Source: Drosophila persimilis (taxonomy: Eukaryota; Arthropoda; Insecta; Diptera; Drosophilidae). Taken from it: a DNA stretch of 64,000 nucleotides. A program made the position numbers and the translations under genes. How positions within the stretch are numbered: the stretch's first letter is position 1; the number at the start of each line of letters is the position of its first letter. The DNA is taken from assembly GCF_003286085.1 (NCBI RefSeq), contig NW_020825288.1:25482001-25546000 (forward strand), read 5' to 3'. This document shows positions 12,495-24,021 of the stretch, piece by piece. The notes under the pieces were generated by a model. It was not told where the DNA came from. It ran no database searches and saw nothing but the letters and a program-made list of their open reading frames with translations.

Positions 12495-14706
12495 AAATTA
12501 TCATAATGAACTAGTTCAATTACTGCCTTGAAGAAGGTTCGAAGGTTTACCAAAATAGACCTTAAAAGCCCATACGAGTATTTATTGCATTGTTAGAGAT
12601 TATGATTCCAAAGAAATCCAAATAAAGTGTATTTTTTTATGCTTTTAAATGGAGCGAAATAGAACCAGTTATTAACCTGATTGGCCAATTAAACCCAAGA
12701 GAAAGAGTTCACAGTTCTGGTTCTATGTCCGAAAAAGAGCTGAAAAAAGAGTTTGGTTTCTATGGGTTCCATCTTGGTCACAGGACTTGGGCTCTCCTCC
12801 CAACAAATTTGACATGTGGCCCATCAGAGATCCATCCATTGTAAGCTCCAAACTGATACGCGGATCATTAGCCACTTGATTATCACTTGGTAATGTGTCA
12901 CATTGGAATTTGATATGGAATCCAAGTTCTGTTCCTAGATCGTGGGGACTGAAATCACCAGGAAATTCCGAACCAAACGCAACCTGGAGAACCACTTTCC
13001 ATCAATCAACGCACAAAATTTACACAAATTTACACTCGACGCAGGTTGAAGGAAATTTAAATAAATTTCAAATTTAAAGGGGTGCGAAGAGAGCGAAACA
13101 AGCCACGGATTTGTCCAAGGCATACTCAAGTGGGGTGCAGCGCGGCGGGGAGTGAGAGCGCCCTCTGGGAATGCCGCACCTCACACGAAATGTGCCTTGG
13201 ATATGGAATTTGTGTAATTCCCGACTGGTTTTTGCTGCTTATGCTTTGTTCTTCTTCGTTCGCTTCGCACGAGCCTATGGGCAAAAATGAGCCCTCCACC
13301 CCCGCACCCTTCCACCTGGCCGGGAGTTTTGCTCGCCCTCTCTCTCTATCCCTCTCTCTCTGCTTTGCTTTTGGCATTCTAAGTTTTTCTTCTCTATTTT
13401 GTTTTCTGCCTACTGTGTCGGTTTCTTCGTTTTTCCTTTTTCTTTTTGTCTCTGTGTCTCTGCTTTGTGGGCATTTTCGCTTTGTTCTTGTGAGTGTTGT
13501 CTTGTCTGTCTGTCTCACACGCATGATTTTTGTTTTTTTTTTGTTGTATAAAGAGGCCGGTTTCTGCGTCGCGTGCTCTCTCTCTCTCGCTCTCTTCATT
13601 TCTCTCTGTGTCTTGCACTCCCCTTGGTTCCGGCTGAGTGTGCGTACGTGTGCGTGTGTGTGTGTGTGCGTGTTTGTGTTGCTGTCTCTTTCACAGTCAA
13701 GGACAAGTTAATGAACGATTTTTTGTTCTTTTGTGTGGATTTTCTGAGGGGGGGGCCCAAGTGGCTCAATGGGGGATGGGGGAGAATATGTTTTGCCATT
13801 GAAACGCAATAATTGTATACTAAACATTTTCAAATTCCTTATGCCTTCTGCCTCTGCCTCTGCCTCCGTTGTTAATTATTAAAATATTTGCTGAAAGAAC
13901 CCGGTATTTTGTTTATGTTTCTGTCACTTTTCCGCATTGAGCTGTTTCGTATACCCTGCATCCGTGTTGAACAACAAACCGACCCTAAACGGCATTTGAA
14001 TCGTGCAAAATTCGGAATCTGGAATGAGTCCGTTCGCTTAGGGGAAAGTATAAGAGTGAGCCCTGGTGGAACGGGTGCTCTAGGGGGTTAAGGGCTTGAT
14101 GGCCTATGGAAAGTCTTTCGGATCGTCAAGAATAGGGAAAACACTCGTCCATATTATTATTGTGCGAATTAATTTCATTAATTTTGTATAGATCGCGCCT
14201 CAGTTTCATCATAATTTGTTTTGTTGTTGAATTTTGCTTGGCGCCGCAATTTGTTTATTTTTTGTCGCTTCTCCTACTCTCCTCTTCTTCTCTTTCAGCA
14301 CTGTCTACTGTGTTTTTTTAAATTATTTCTTTCTTATTTTCGGTTTAAATAATTTATTTTATATACAGTATAGTTCTTTCCAGTAAATCGTTTTCATTCA
14401 TTTTCATGCACTTTGGCGAGAGTCTCTGACCCATATTTAGAGCCAATGTTGCGTCAGCGTTTTGCAGTGGCATTTGTTGTTGGCTTTTAGCACTTCTTCT
14501 GGCCTGCAATTCGCACTTTTCCGCCTTTTTTGTTTCACACCCTCGAAGAGGGTAACGCGCAGAGAGAGGAGCATCTGCGATTAAATGAATCTGAAACGTC
14601 TGTAACCAGAATTTAGGGAGCACATTGCACCCAACCCTGTGAGTCGAAGTCTCTCTCCGTTAGAATCAGCGTCTCCGCTTTTCGATTCCATCAAAACACC
14701 CTTCCG
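12495..14706 (+). other. Intron of pum, between the two 1-kb repeats
   Basis: No exon recognised. A 90-codon minus-strand frame (12723-12995) has fairly balanced amino-acid composition but no recognised homologue. 13330-13670 is CT- and T-rich and ends in (GT)n near 13647-13668. A TATAAAG near 13547 has no supporting promoter context. Confidence 0.65.
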
Positions 14707-15743
14707 AGTTTTTGTTTACTTCCTCAGACAAAGTCAACAAAATTTTCGTTCTGTTCAAAATTAAATGTATTTTTTATGTAAGACCAATTCCCTTTCAAAA
14801 GCCGTGTGTTCTTCTCAGGACGACTTCTGACGGTTCGTAGCACTCAAAATAGCACAAAAAAAATCAGGTATAATGATCCCTGATCTGGTTACAGCTTGGC
14901 CCTTTCGCCTTGAAGTCTCCAAAGGGCAGAAATTTGCCTTGCAGCGATCCAGCACGGACGGATTAAGGATTTTAGTGATGCCAGCACTGCGCAGTCAGGA
15001 CCATGCAGGTTCCACGAGCAGCTTCTAATCGGACTCCACCTCCAGCTCTGGGTACTGATTGTTAAGATCTCGTTTCTCGATAAAGTTACGCGCCACAGTG
15101 AAGGCAATCCGGGCGGTATTCTTCATCGGATCGAGGTTTCCGCTGATCTGCAAGATGCCAGCACTGGGACCAGCACCAGGCCTGGGAAGATGGTGCCCTA
15201 ACTCTGGTCGAAAAGGAAGGCCATCTTGTGGACAACCTCGAGCAGAGGTACAGCCTCAAAGCGCGATCTTGAGCACTGAAGCGATCAACAACAACTCCAC
15301 TAGTCTTGGAAGAGGTCCTGGGCCAAGGGATTTCCCGACTGGTGGGGCATTCAACCACGAGGGGCCTCTGCTGGAGCATTCCTGACCTTGCACTCCTGTA
15401 CTGTGACCTGTGACTGGACATGGATCTGCTGGCTAACCACCTTCTGGTGGGATTCGAATGCTGCACAGCAGCAAGGCATGCGGCGGCTGGGAATGGACTG
15501 TAAATAAAACACAACAGAAATTTAATTCGTTTCGGTTTTGTGAATGAAATGACTGCCAAGAGGTCAGCAATAATTATAATTATAATCAAAGTAAAGAACT
15601 AATTTTTTAATCGAATGAAAAACCGAAAAACCGGTTTGGGATTGAAAATCTCTTTGCTGTTGATGTATCCGATGAATCTACTTTAATTTGGGCATTATAT
15701 TTTTAGAATAACTGGTTCATTATCATCTATATTTGCTCTGTTC
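14707..15743. repeat. 1.05 kb repeat, copy 2
   Basis: Direct-orientation partner of 11438-12494, about 3.27 kb downstream. It differs by point changes and small indels: for example a 3-nt net loss within the minus-strand open frame, which is why that frame is 167 codons here (15086-15589) against 168 in copy 1. The right boundary is sharp. After TTTGCTCTGTTC the copies diverge at once, and here the next base begins dispersed repeat B (15744). Confidence 0.75.
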
Positions 15744-15856
15744 GGAGTGATTCGAATCCGACTTAAGGGCGGGATTCGCAATGATCGGACGCATTAAAGA
15801 GGCATAAGTATATGGCTGCTATTTATGAATACTGTGGGTGTATGCAGAGCTCTAGC
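15744..15856 (+). repeat. Dispersed repeat family B, copy 1 (unoccupied)
   Basis: It begins GGAGTGATTCGAATCC and ends near GCAGAGCTCTAG. Blocks GATTCGCAATGATCG, CGCATTAAAGAGGC, ATTTATGAATACTG and ATGCAGAGCTCTA are shared with 34651-34733 and with the two halves of the interrupted copy at 28243-28301/28782-28820. This copy lacks the transposon that splits the 28 kb copy, so it serves as an empty-site reference. Confidence 0.7.
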
Positions 15857-17272
15857 GGGTAAATATCAGCCTATCAGCCGGTTAGAAACACATCAATTTA
15901 TTGGTCGTCTAATTTCAAGGGTTTATCAATTTCGTTGCGAAGTTAGAGACCGATGAATGCCCTTCAAATTGTTATGGGTACTCCATTTAAATTCGAGTCT
16001 TTGCTCAGTTAATGGTGTTTTTCAAAGCTAAATAAAACAATGAAATTTGTCACATATCGTGGGTTTTTACATACCGACAACGATGTCCGGTTGTAGGGGG
16101 TTCACTCGTCGGCGATTCTCAGCTGATTCTGGGGTCTTTGATGCACAATATACAAAATATAAAGTAGGGAACCGAAAATTTTGTTGTGTTTATACTGAGA
16201 GTTTTGAATGTTGACTATTTTTGAAAATTTATGAGCATTGCGTAGACGGTTTTGTCGGAGGCGATGTGTCGACTGTAAAGTTATTGATTGATTCCATTAA
16301 ACATTGAAGTGACACATTAGTCGATGTAGGACTTTCTCAGGCATGGATCAAGTGAAGTGCTAGGGGGGTTAGGGGCCAAGAGAACGTTAGCCGAAAGTTC
16401 TGGCCTGGCTTACGCTGGGCCTGAGGCTTGTGTTTGTTGTTATTAATGCACGAGGCGCAGCGCGAAAGTCGACAGCTTTGCGTCTCCCTCCCTCTCACCC
16501 CAACCCCTCTCACCTCCCCTCCCACCCCGTGGGCAAACCCAGTTGATAAGCGATTAAATATTTAAACTGTATGTCAGGATATGCCAGTATATGTGTGACG
16601 AGTGTGTGTGTGTGGGAGGCAGAAGGCTGGCGAGGATTATTCTGTCGCATTATGACGCAAGGAAGTGCCTTGGGGAATGGTTAAAAAAAAAAGCGAGGAA
16701 AAAGCGAGGAAAAACGAAGGCAAACGCGAGGGGGGAAAAGTTAATTAACAATTTGTTTGCAACGCTCCGTTGACATTTAATTGTCGCTGCTATTGTGTTT
16801 TACTTTTTGGTTTCTTTCTTGTGTGATGATGTGATTTCTGTGATATTTGCTCTGGCTTCCAGTGGGAATGATGTCCCTCTACGATTCCCCCCCACCGCCT
16901 CCCCTCGCATCTCATATTCTGCTTTGCTTTTGCCACAAATCAGGCAACATCGACCAGAAGTACCTGTGCATTCCTTTCTTGTAAGCAAATTAGTACAGTG
17001 AAACCTCAAGGTTTATCCCACATGCCAGCCCTCTCCCCTCTTCGTCGGTTTACGACAAACTTTTTGGCAAAAGTTGTCATTAAATGTGGTCTAAATGTGG
17101 GGGAATTAACTTTGTTCTCGACTCGTGGATTAGTGGGAAATTTATGAAAACATCAAAAGGTTGACAGGGGGAATATGATTACGCTTTATGGGACTCTGAC
17201 TTTGGGGTCAACTTGCGCTCAATTTATGGACACGCAAATTATAATTTGGATCTATTCTTTTGGCCCTTACAG
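15857..17272 (+). other. Intron of pum, last part before exon 17273
   Basis: No exon recognised before the acceptor. The intron ends with the pyrimidine-rich acceptor TTTTGGCCCTTACAG at 17258-17272. (TG)n is present near 16600-16612. A-rich tracts lie near 16681-16720. Confidence 0.7.
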
Positions 17273-17514
17273 ATTACCACATCCACTGCCAAGAAATTGT
17301 GGGAGAAGTCCGATGGCAAAGGCACATCCAGCGCACCGGGGGGACCCCTGAATCCGCTGCAGATCCCCGGCGTGGGTGACCCGTCGTCGGTGTGGAAGGA
17401 CCACACCTGGTCCACGCAGGGCGAGAATATCCTGGCACCGCCACGATCGCGCGGCTATGCGGGACACGGTGGCACCTCCGACACATCCAACAGCGGCAAT
17501 GCGGGCATATTGAG
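17273..17514 (+). CDS. pum: pumilio internal coding exon (ITTSTAKKLWEK...)
   Basis: Translates as ITTSTAKKLWEKSDGKG, then GGPLNPLQIPGVGDPSSVWK, DHTWSTQGENILAPPRSRGY and SDTSNSGNAGIL. This is a near-exact match to the segment of Drosophila Pumilio I remember between the N-terminal repetitive region and the conserved MVEYV motif. The exon starts in phase 0 after the acceptor TTACAG and ends in phase 2 (AG of the Ser codon) at donor GTAAGA. Pum is a cytoplasmic mRNA-binding repressor that acts on hunchback, Cyclin B and neuronal targets with Nanos and Brat. The C-terminal PUM repeats bind RNA, while N-terminal segments such as this belong to the repression-domain half. The motif KK-W followed by a W in a D/H context is also found in vertebrate PUM1/2. 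This exon is the common join point for the candidate alternative first exon at 6117 and for upstream exons outside the window. Confidence 0.97.
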
Positions 17515-17638
17515 GTAAGAATCGGATCGGACTCTTTGTCTACCCATCTGGTATTTGTACTTCCGAAAGTGGGTACATTTTCGGATCTGTATGTTGCATC
17601 TGAATAGTTTTTAATCGCCTTGCACGTGCGTATTTCAG

Positions 17639-17765
17639 TCCCCGCGATTCACAGTGCGCCAAAATGGTTGAATATGTCCTGGGCGGATCGCCCACAAACA
17701 AGGAAAGCCCCTTGTCCGGCCTAGAGCCGCGGCTGCGCAACCTCAAGTTTGACGACAATGATAAG
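17639..17765 (+). CDS. pum: pumilio internal coding exon (PRDSQCAKMVEYV...)
   Basis: Acceptor TATTTCAG and donor GTGAGT bound a 127-nt exon. The first T completes the Ser codon started in the previous exon, then 42 codons follow: PRDSQCAKMVEYVLGGSPTN, then KESPLSGLEPRLRNLKFDDN and DK. The MVEYV...SP element is the best conserved N-terminal motif of Pumilio proteins, present in human PUM1 and PUM2 as MVEYVLSSSP. It belongs to the Pumilio conserved motif region thought to modulate the repression domains. The intron before it is only 124 nt (17515-17638). The exon ends in phase 0. Substitutions relative to the D. melanogaster protein as I recall it (VEYVF to VEYVL, HLR to RLR) suggest a different species. 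Confidence 0.97.
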
Positions 17766-17831
17766 GTGAGTTCTCATCGTCGTCATAAGATCTCTTTTTG
17801 AATAGCAATTACCAAACAATCGAAATTGCAG

Positions 17832-17950
17832 TCGCACGATGATAAGGAAAAGGCAAACTCTCCGTTCGACACAAACGGCATGAAGAAGGACGATCAGGTC
17901 TCAAACACAAACGGTGTCGTTAATGGCATTGACGATGACAAGGGTTTCAA
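17832..17950 (+). CDS. pum: pumilio internal coding exon (SHDDKEKANSPFDTNG...)
   Basis: A 119-nt exon follows a 66-nt intron (17766-17831, acceptor AATTGCAG). It encodes SHDDKEKANSPFDTNGMKKD, then DQVSNTNGVVNGIDDDKGF plus two bases of the next codon, ending in phase 2 at donor GTGAGT (17951). It matches the acidic, Asn-rich linker of Drosophila Pum; vertebrate PUM has an equivalent NG-D-D-F motif just before NRTPGS. The phase-2 end can be completed as Asn by the exon at 25097 (NRTPGS) or by the candidate terminal exon at 19194. If the intron is retained the frame ends at once (AAG TGA), giving another possible truncation point. Confidence 0.97.
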
Positions 17951-19193
17951 GTGAGTAGACAACTTTTCAATCCCCGTCTCTGGTTCTAGCCGGAGACCAG
18001 ACCCAGCCTCTAAAACTCTAGACTCAGAAACAGGTTTCCTCTCGCCCCAAGCCGCTTGTGTGTGGTTCTCTTCGGCCCCGTGTTACCATGTTATGATTAC
18101 TGAAATTGAAATGAATTTCCAGTTCAAGGTTGCCTCTTTCTTTTTGCATAGACTTTCACTCTCAATTGCGGCCGCCTCTTCCCTGATACTCCCCTCGTAA
18201 GCGTAGGGGAAAGAGCGTTTTTCCAGTCGAACGCTTTCATCGTGACTGGCAGGCACTCTGCCACAACTCTCTGTTCACAAGCCCGATTTGCGGGTTAGAT
18301 GTTAGAAAACTCAGTCATCCATTGGGTGTGAGAATATTCGGGGGTAAATGGACATGATAAAACTAATTTGGTTGCAAATAATAGCATTCATTACGGAGTT
18401 TTACACAATTTAGGCATTAAAAACATTCAATCGGTAACAGCGATAACTCTAGCCTACAAAATTAAACTTTTTTCACACTTTTTCTGACTTTTAAAACTTT
18501 TTGATGAATTTTTTTGAAGGTTTGGTTTTTTTTATAACCTCTAAAATCTGGTATTTTCTTTAAAGTATTTTAAGAGGTTATGCTTCTTTTTTTCACATGA
18601 TTTAAGAATTTTACGCAGGGTTGTATAGAACTTTGCAATTCTGAAAAGAAGATAAATACAGCTTTAAATCGGACCTAAGCTCTTTTTAGCTTTTTGTTAC
18701 GATCTGGAAAATATTAATATTCGAAAAGTCGAAAATCATGTATAGGTAGATTAATTGGGCATCGTTGAAGTATCGTTTGTAAAAATCTATGGATAAACGG
18801 CTAATGCCGATAAATTTCCGCATTTTACCGTTCTGGGGAAAGACTCATCTGCCCAAAAACAGCCCCTCACTCATTCAATTCGTGGCTCTTCGTTCAAATG
18901 TACTGCGTGGTGAGCCTTACGGGAGATCACTCACCTGCTGGCACTTCAATCCACTCAATTGGGCATTGTTTATTCAAATGGAAGACTTCTAAGTATGAAG
19001 CTCAGCAGAATACATAGAACAACCTGTCATCCCACCCTGGCATTCCTCCCAAGTATCCATTTCTACATCCATACGTAGGTATGATTGACCCACAAAAGAG
19101 TATTGAATTGAATGCTTTCGTTTTCTGTTCGTTTCGGGCTTAACCCATATTTCACTCATTCATTCATACATATTTCATTGTCTTCAATTGCAG

Positions 19194-19239
19194 TCGCAAT
19201 ACACATTCGTCCGTAAACGTGTACGATATAAACTCTTGA
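19194..19239 (+). CDS. pum: Candidate alternative terminal exon of pum (15 residues then stop)
   Basis: A pyrimidine-rich acceptor ending TTGCAG (19188-19193) precedes a segment that continues the phase-2 exon at 17950. AA plus T makes Asn, then RNTHSSVNVYDINS and TGA at 19237-19239. Splicing here would truncate Pum before the second half of the protein and remove all PUM repeats, giving a protein without the RNA-binding domain or a transcript subject to nonsense-mediated decay. The frame match is exact, but a short open tail behind an acceptor can occur by chance. No clear AATAAA follows within a few hundred bases. I have no transcript evidence. Confidence 0.33.
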
Positions 19240-20166
19240 AGTGATTGTTGTGTCTGCCCACGGTTTTCGTACGAGTATTTCCATTTACATATTTTGTATT
19301 TATTATTATTTTTTAATTGTTATTTATGGCAGTGGGGAAAGCGCTTTTTCGTGTGGCCCACCTGTGTTTTGCGCCTCTCGAAATTGGGGGAAAGACGACG
19401 GCGCAACGAAGACGACGATGACGATGATGACACTTTGAGATTGGGTTAAATTCGAATTGTTGTAAGTAGCATGTGGCAAGAGTAGTGCGTGCCCATTGGA
19501 GGTAGGGTACTTGCAGGACAGGTGGACAGGTACATTGTCTAATAAGCGGATAAAACTAGGAGCTTGGTCCCATGTTGGCTCTTAAAAATCTTAGTTTTAG
19601 TTTGACAAATCCGCCCTAAAAACCACAGAACTTTTTATGGATTGATTTTATGGATTTTTCAGCAAAAGCAGCCCCATGGATCTAGATCCTTTGAGAGATC
19701 CTTGGTATCAAATCAATCAAGTGGCCTTTTTGCTGCGTTTTCCATCACTTTTTCGAGCATCTTTCCACACGAATATTTGCCTTGGGCTCTTCAATGGTGT
19801 GAGGTTTGCTGGCGCAAAATAGTCCCACAAAAATAAGTTCGAGGCCGTCAATTTCCACATTTTGATACCAGAATCGTTATAAAAACTTAATTATTTGATT
19901 TAGAGTAACCGTTCAGACGCCTTTCACGCATTTCGACAATGCTCATTGAGTTAACATAATGTAGAGCATTACTAACTCAGTGCGCTGTTTCGATGCAAAC
20001 CCAGCAATCCAAACGCTCACAAATGATATCGCATACGAGTCAAATGCGAGACTTAACCCGACAAAACGCTCGCATTCGGACCCGCGTATAATAGAAATAT
20101 GATACGAGTACTTGTGTTGTACAGTTTGTGGCAGTGAAAGTATCATTTATGATAGCTCGCAAAGGA

Positions 20167-20250
20167 ATCGTTTGCGAGCCTTTTGCGATATCGTTTGCGA
20201 GCCTTTTGCGATATCGTTTGCAGGCCTTTTGCGATATCGTTTGCGAGCGT
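20167..20250. repeat. 23-bp tandem repeat, about 3.6 copies
   Basis: The unit begins ATCGTTTGCGAGCC and ends TTTTGCGAT, with copies starting at 20167, 20190, 20213 and 20236. The first two are identical, the third has one transposition of bases (CAGG for GAGC), and the fourth decays. Related GCGAG/TTTTGCG words continue to about 20350, so an older, longer array has partly degenerated. Confidence 0.9.
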
Positions 20251-21587
20251 TTAGCGGCAGAAGAAGTAGAGCTCATTTTTGTCTCGCTTGCGGGCTCGTT
20301 TGCGAGAGTTTTGCGATACAAAACAATATCGCTCGCTTGCCAGCATTTTGCGGAACTCTCGCAACAGGCATGTTTGTTGGTTTGCTGGGAAGCGACCCAT
20401 GGTTGCAATTTTACTGAATTTTCAGATGTTTCCAGAACTGAACTACTCAAGTCAATCGGCACTAAAAGATGGCGCACCCTGTACATATGGATAAGAATCT
20501 GAAAATTAAATCGTACACTTCGTAGAGCATTTGTTAGTCGGTATTGGTTTTGGTCCGGCTACCGCCTACACGAGGAACATGAACATAATAGAAAAAGTAA
20601 AGGGAAAATCTCTGGGCAGGCAACTGGATTAAGTGAAAACTCGGATTAGAATTATTTGGACAATCAGTAAATCTGGCAACATTTGCCACAATGTTTTTAA
20701 AAACACACTCCATCGCTGCTCTAACTGTTTCCAAATGAGAAGAGGAGAAAGCATTTGTATCCCCCTCACTCCTCCCATTTTCATGCATGCATTTATGAAA
20801 ACACAGTCCACGCTGTAAAAATGAGACAGAGAGAGAGAGGATAGCCCTGTCGCATGTGCGCTTCTGATGCTCTGCCTCTCACGTACACGTCTGTGGTGTT
20901 CGGCACACCAATACAACGAAGTTCCGTTTGGCTGCTGTCTACGAAAACAAACGCAGCGACCCCCCGTTCCAGAAGCTTCTAGGAACTTCTACACGGGAAC
21001 TTTTGTTGAATTTAAGTCTGTTATGTATAAAAGCGTTTCTTTTGATCAAGAATATATACCCTCTGTGCGCTACGAAGCTCTTCAAATATTTCGTATACCC
21101 TCTGCAAGGGTACTACAACAATAAAAACAGAAACAAAAGAAAAAGAAAAACGGCAGACGCGATCAGCTCAGCGCCGTTTAGGCCTAACACGAAAAAATAA
21201 AGAAACCAGTCTGCGGTTGCCCGCTCTTTTTTGTCTCCCTCTTTCTCTCTCTCTGTCTCACTTCGTCGCACTCGGGCAGCAGCCGGCTGTTCGTGCGCTC
21301 TCCCTCTGGCGTGTGGCTGTTGCAATTTCATTGCCGGCAGCCGAAACTTGTTTCAATGCCAAACGTAATAACTGCTATGATGTAAGCAGCGGGAGAGAGG
21401 GGACACAGAAGCAGAAGGCAGAAGCAGCAGCAGAAGGAACAGAAAATACAACAGCAAATGCACGCAAAGCAGCGGAAGATGGACACGCGAAAGCAGCAGC
21501 AGCGACATCGACCGCGAAAGAAGTAGCAGAATAGTCCAAGATAAAGATGAGGAAAACGCACCTGAATGCAAGAGAAAAATCAGCGAC

Positions 21588-21772
21588 AGCAGCAGCAGCA
21601 GCAGAGCAGAGCAGAGCAGCAGCAGAGCAGAGCAGCGCAGCGCAGAGCTGAGCTGAGCAGCGCAGGGAAGAGCAGCGCAGCGCAGAGCAGAGCAGCAGCA
21701 GAGCTGAGCAGAGCAGAGCAGCGCAGGGAAGAGCAGAGCAGAGCAGCGCAGGGAAGAGAAGAGCAGAGCAGC
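21588..21772. repeat. GCAGA/GCAGC compound repeat, about 185 bp
   Basis: The stretch is built almost wholly of GCAGA, GCAGC and GCAGGGAAGA words with an internal higher-order unit of about 25-30 bp (CAGCGCAGGGAAGAGCAGAG repeated near 21660, 21721 and 21749). It is preceded by CAG/GCA-rich purine DNA from 21400. It leaves long open frames on both strands (Gln/Arg/Ala on +, Ala/Leu/Cys/Ser on -), which I attribute to the repeat. Confidence 0.9.
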
Positions 21773-23434
21773 ATTTACAGCAACAAAGAAGCAGAGCACA
21801 GACATTTAAACTCCCATTTACAGCAACAAAGTGAGCTCGAGATGAGACGCGACAAGACAAGAGCAAAAAAAAAACAGCAACAACAACAACAAGGAAAGGA
21901 AACGTTTTGTTTGTTTGACTTTTCTATAGATTTTCGATTCGATTTCGTTTGATATTACGTTACAGTGTGGGCTTCAATTGCGTTTGTGTCTGCTTTTGAA
22001 GGTTTTTTGTGTTATAAATTTTTTTTGGTTGTTGCTTTTTTGATTGAAATTAAAATTGCGAAAACATTGAAAATCGTAGCATTGCTAAAAATAATTTGAG
22101 GCAGCCAAAGTGAGGCAGAGCCGTGAATCACTCACTGACTGAGGCACTCATTAATTTACTCACACTCACTCATTCATACCCACTCACTAGTGTCATTATT
22201 CACTCATTCATATCGAAGAAAAGTCGACAGATTCGCCAAAGATTTTTCCAATGCGTTCATCCTTTTTTGGTGAAACACAAAAATCGCTCAAAATTATGGT
22301 CAATGGATTACATTTTTGTTTTGTCAATGAGTTCTAGCGATATTTGCGAAAGCCGAACGAAACATGTCCTCCACATATATCGATAACAGCTGGAAAGTGT
22401 ACGATATAGATCGGTGGCTCATCGGAACACTCACGTGGTTGACGTGTCACCTTTTCTGTCACCTTCCATTACGCCTTTCCACCTGTTCTGACCCTCTGTC
22501 GCTCTTTTGGGGTCATACTTTCTTTTGTTTATGGTTTATGGAAAGTGAAAATTCGGGGAAATAGTGGGGCCGGGCCTGGGGGTTGATTATATAAGAATTC
22601 TTAATGCTTTGCCCTAGGTCAGAGAGGCCCCGAATTTTTCCAATGAAAACCTGACCTTGGTCATAATGGAAGAGCAAAAGAGAGTGCAACAGGGAGTGCT
22701 GCATCATAGGATAGATGGGTTGGGGGAGAACGGGGGGTCTGATGGAGTGGTTGGGAGTCACGAGCTACGATCTCGAGTGGAACTAGAGGTATGACTAATA
22801 GAGGAGGTAGTTTTTCCATTTCATCAGCTCAAGAAGCTGTTGTGGCTCTTACGAATCGAGCAATTGACCAATTAAAATGATGGGAGTAATACTATCGATT
22901 TGTCATAAACCACCACGCTCCCGAGAGGGTTTTATCGCTGTATCTCTGTGCCTCTGTGTAGTGCTGTGCGGGAAATAAAGAATTCTTTAGTGTGATTCAT
23001 TAAAATCCAATTTAGTTTATATACACAGACCATCGAAAGAGCTCAAAAGAGAAAGAATTAATTTCTAGATTAAGATAATGTATCGCCATATCGATGTATT
23101 CTCTATTACTCTTCAAAAGGTCCTGCCGCTCATATAAAGACTATCTTTGTCTCGTACAAACTCATAAATACTTTATTAAATATTCCCAAACATTGGAAGG
23201 TCATCTAATTTCGTTGATTGTTGATAGATACGAGTAGTTTTTGGGCTCTTCACAAGTTTGTGAGCGCTGATTATCAATCACCTAACAAAACACGCAATGG
23301 TTTGACAGTTCTGTCAGTTATTGGTTATAATTTGGCCTCTCTCCTCCAATTATTCACACTCATTAAGTGGCAGTAGAACTGCCGTTTCTCTCAGTGTTGT
23401 AGTTTCAGCAGCACTGGCTAATATTGCTAATCAT

Positions 23435-23462
23435 TTCGGTTCGGTTCGGTTCGGTTCGGTTC
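23435..23462. repeat. (GGTTC)n microsatellite
   Basis: About five tandem GGTTC pentamers, an ordinary intronic microsatellite. Confidence 0.9.
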
Positions 23463-23551
23463 TGCTGCTGTGGGATTGTGTTTGTCGAATGCGATGTGAA
23501 TGACCCGACAATGAAATTATAGATGGCAATTACCACATGCAACCGGGCTGG

Positions 23552-23554
<3 letters not shown>

Positions 23555-23586
<32 letters not shown>
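23555..23586. repeat. (GA)n run
   Basis: A run of about 16 GA dinucleotides, a potential GAGA-factor site as well as a microsatellite. Confidence 0.9.
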
Positions 23587-23589
<3 letters not shown>

Positions 23590-23902
23590 CAGAGAGACGG
23601 AGAGGAACAAGATAGACAGCTAAACGGCCATTAGCTATAGAAAGAAAGGAATGCCCGCAAATGGTCGCAAATGGTGTCGATGCTTTCGATACCCTTCCAA
23701 GTGTCATCTGAAATATTCTTTAGATTTTTATATAATTTAAAGCTACAGAAGAAGAGCATTTACGTTGCCGGTTTACTGAAAATTGTATCTATTTCCATTC
23801 TGATTTTATGTTTCGAAACCCAAACAATTATGAAACTTGAAACAATAATTCTTTATTACAATTTTTCATCGAAATAATTTATTTGGAGTCTGCGTTGCAA
23901 AC

Positions 23903-24021
23903 CCTCGGCAAAACATATAATACCCTCTGAAAGGGGTATATAAAAATCACTCATAGATTCACTCGTTCATCCGAAATGTTGGTCTACTTCGTTCATAGTA
24001 CCCTGTAAAAGGGTATACCCA
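23903..24021. repeat. Pair of ACCCT/AGGGT palindromes
   Basis: ATACCCTCTGAAAGGGGTAT near 23919 and TACCCTGTAAAAGGGTATAC near 23998 are imperfect palindromes, able to form short stem-loops. They lie about 80 bp apart. Related forms occur near 13949, 21094 (TATACCCTCTGCAAGGGTAC) and 63030 (TACCCGCTTCAAGGGTA). They probably mark a dispersed intronic element whose identity I cannot fix. Confidence 0.5.

Noticed and set aside
15744-15770. tRNA B-box-like GATTCGAATCC
   Set aside because: No matching A box, anticodon arm or acceptor stem around it; it belongs to dispersed repeat B.
21353-21866. Ala/Leu/Cys/Ser-rich minus frames of 150-163 codons
   Set aside because: They are the antisense of the GCAGA/GCAGC repeat.
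23935-23945. TATATAAAAA as a promoter
   Set aside because: It is part of a repeated palindromic motif region and lacks a downstream exon.
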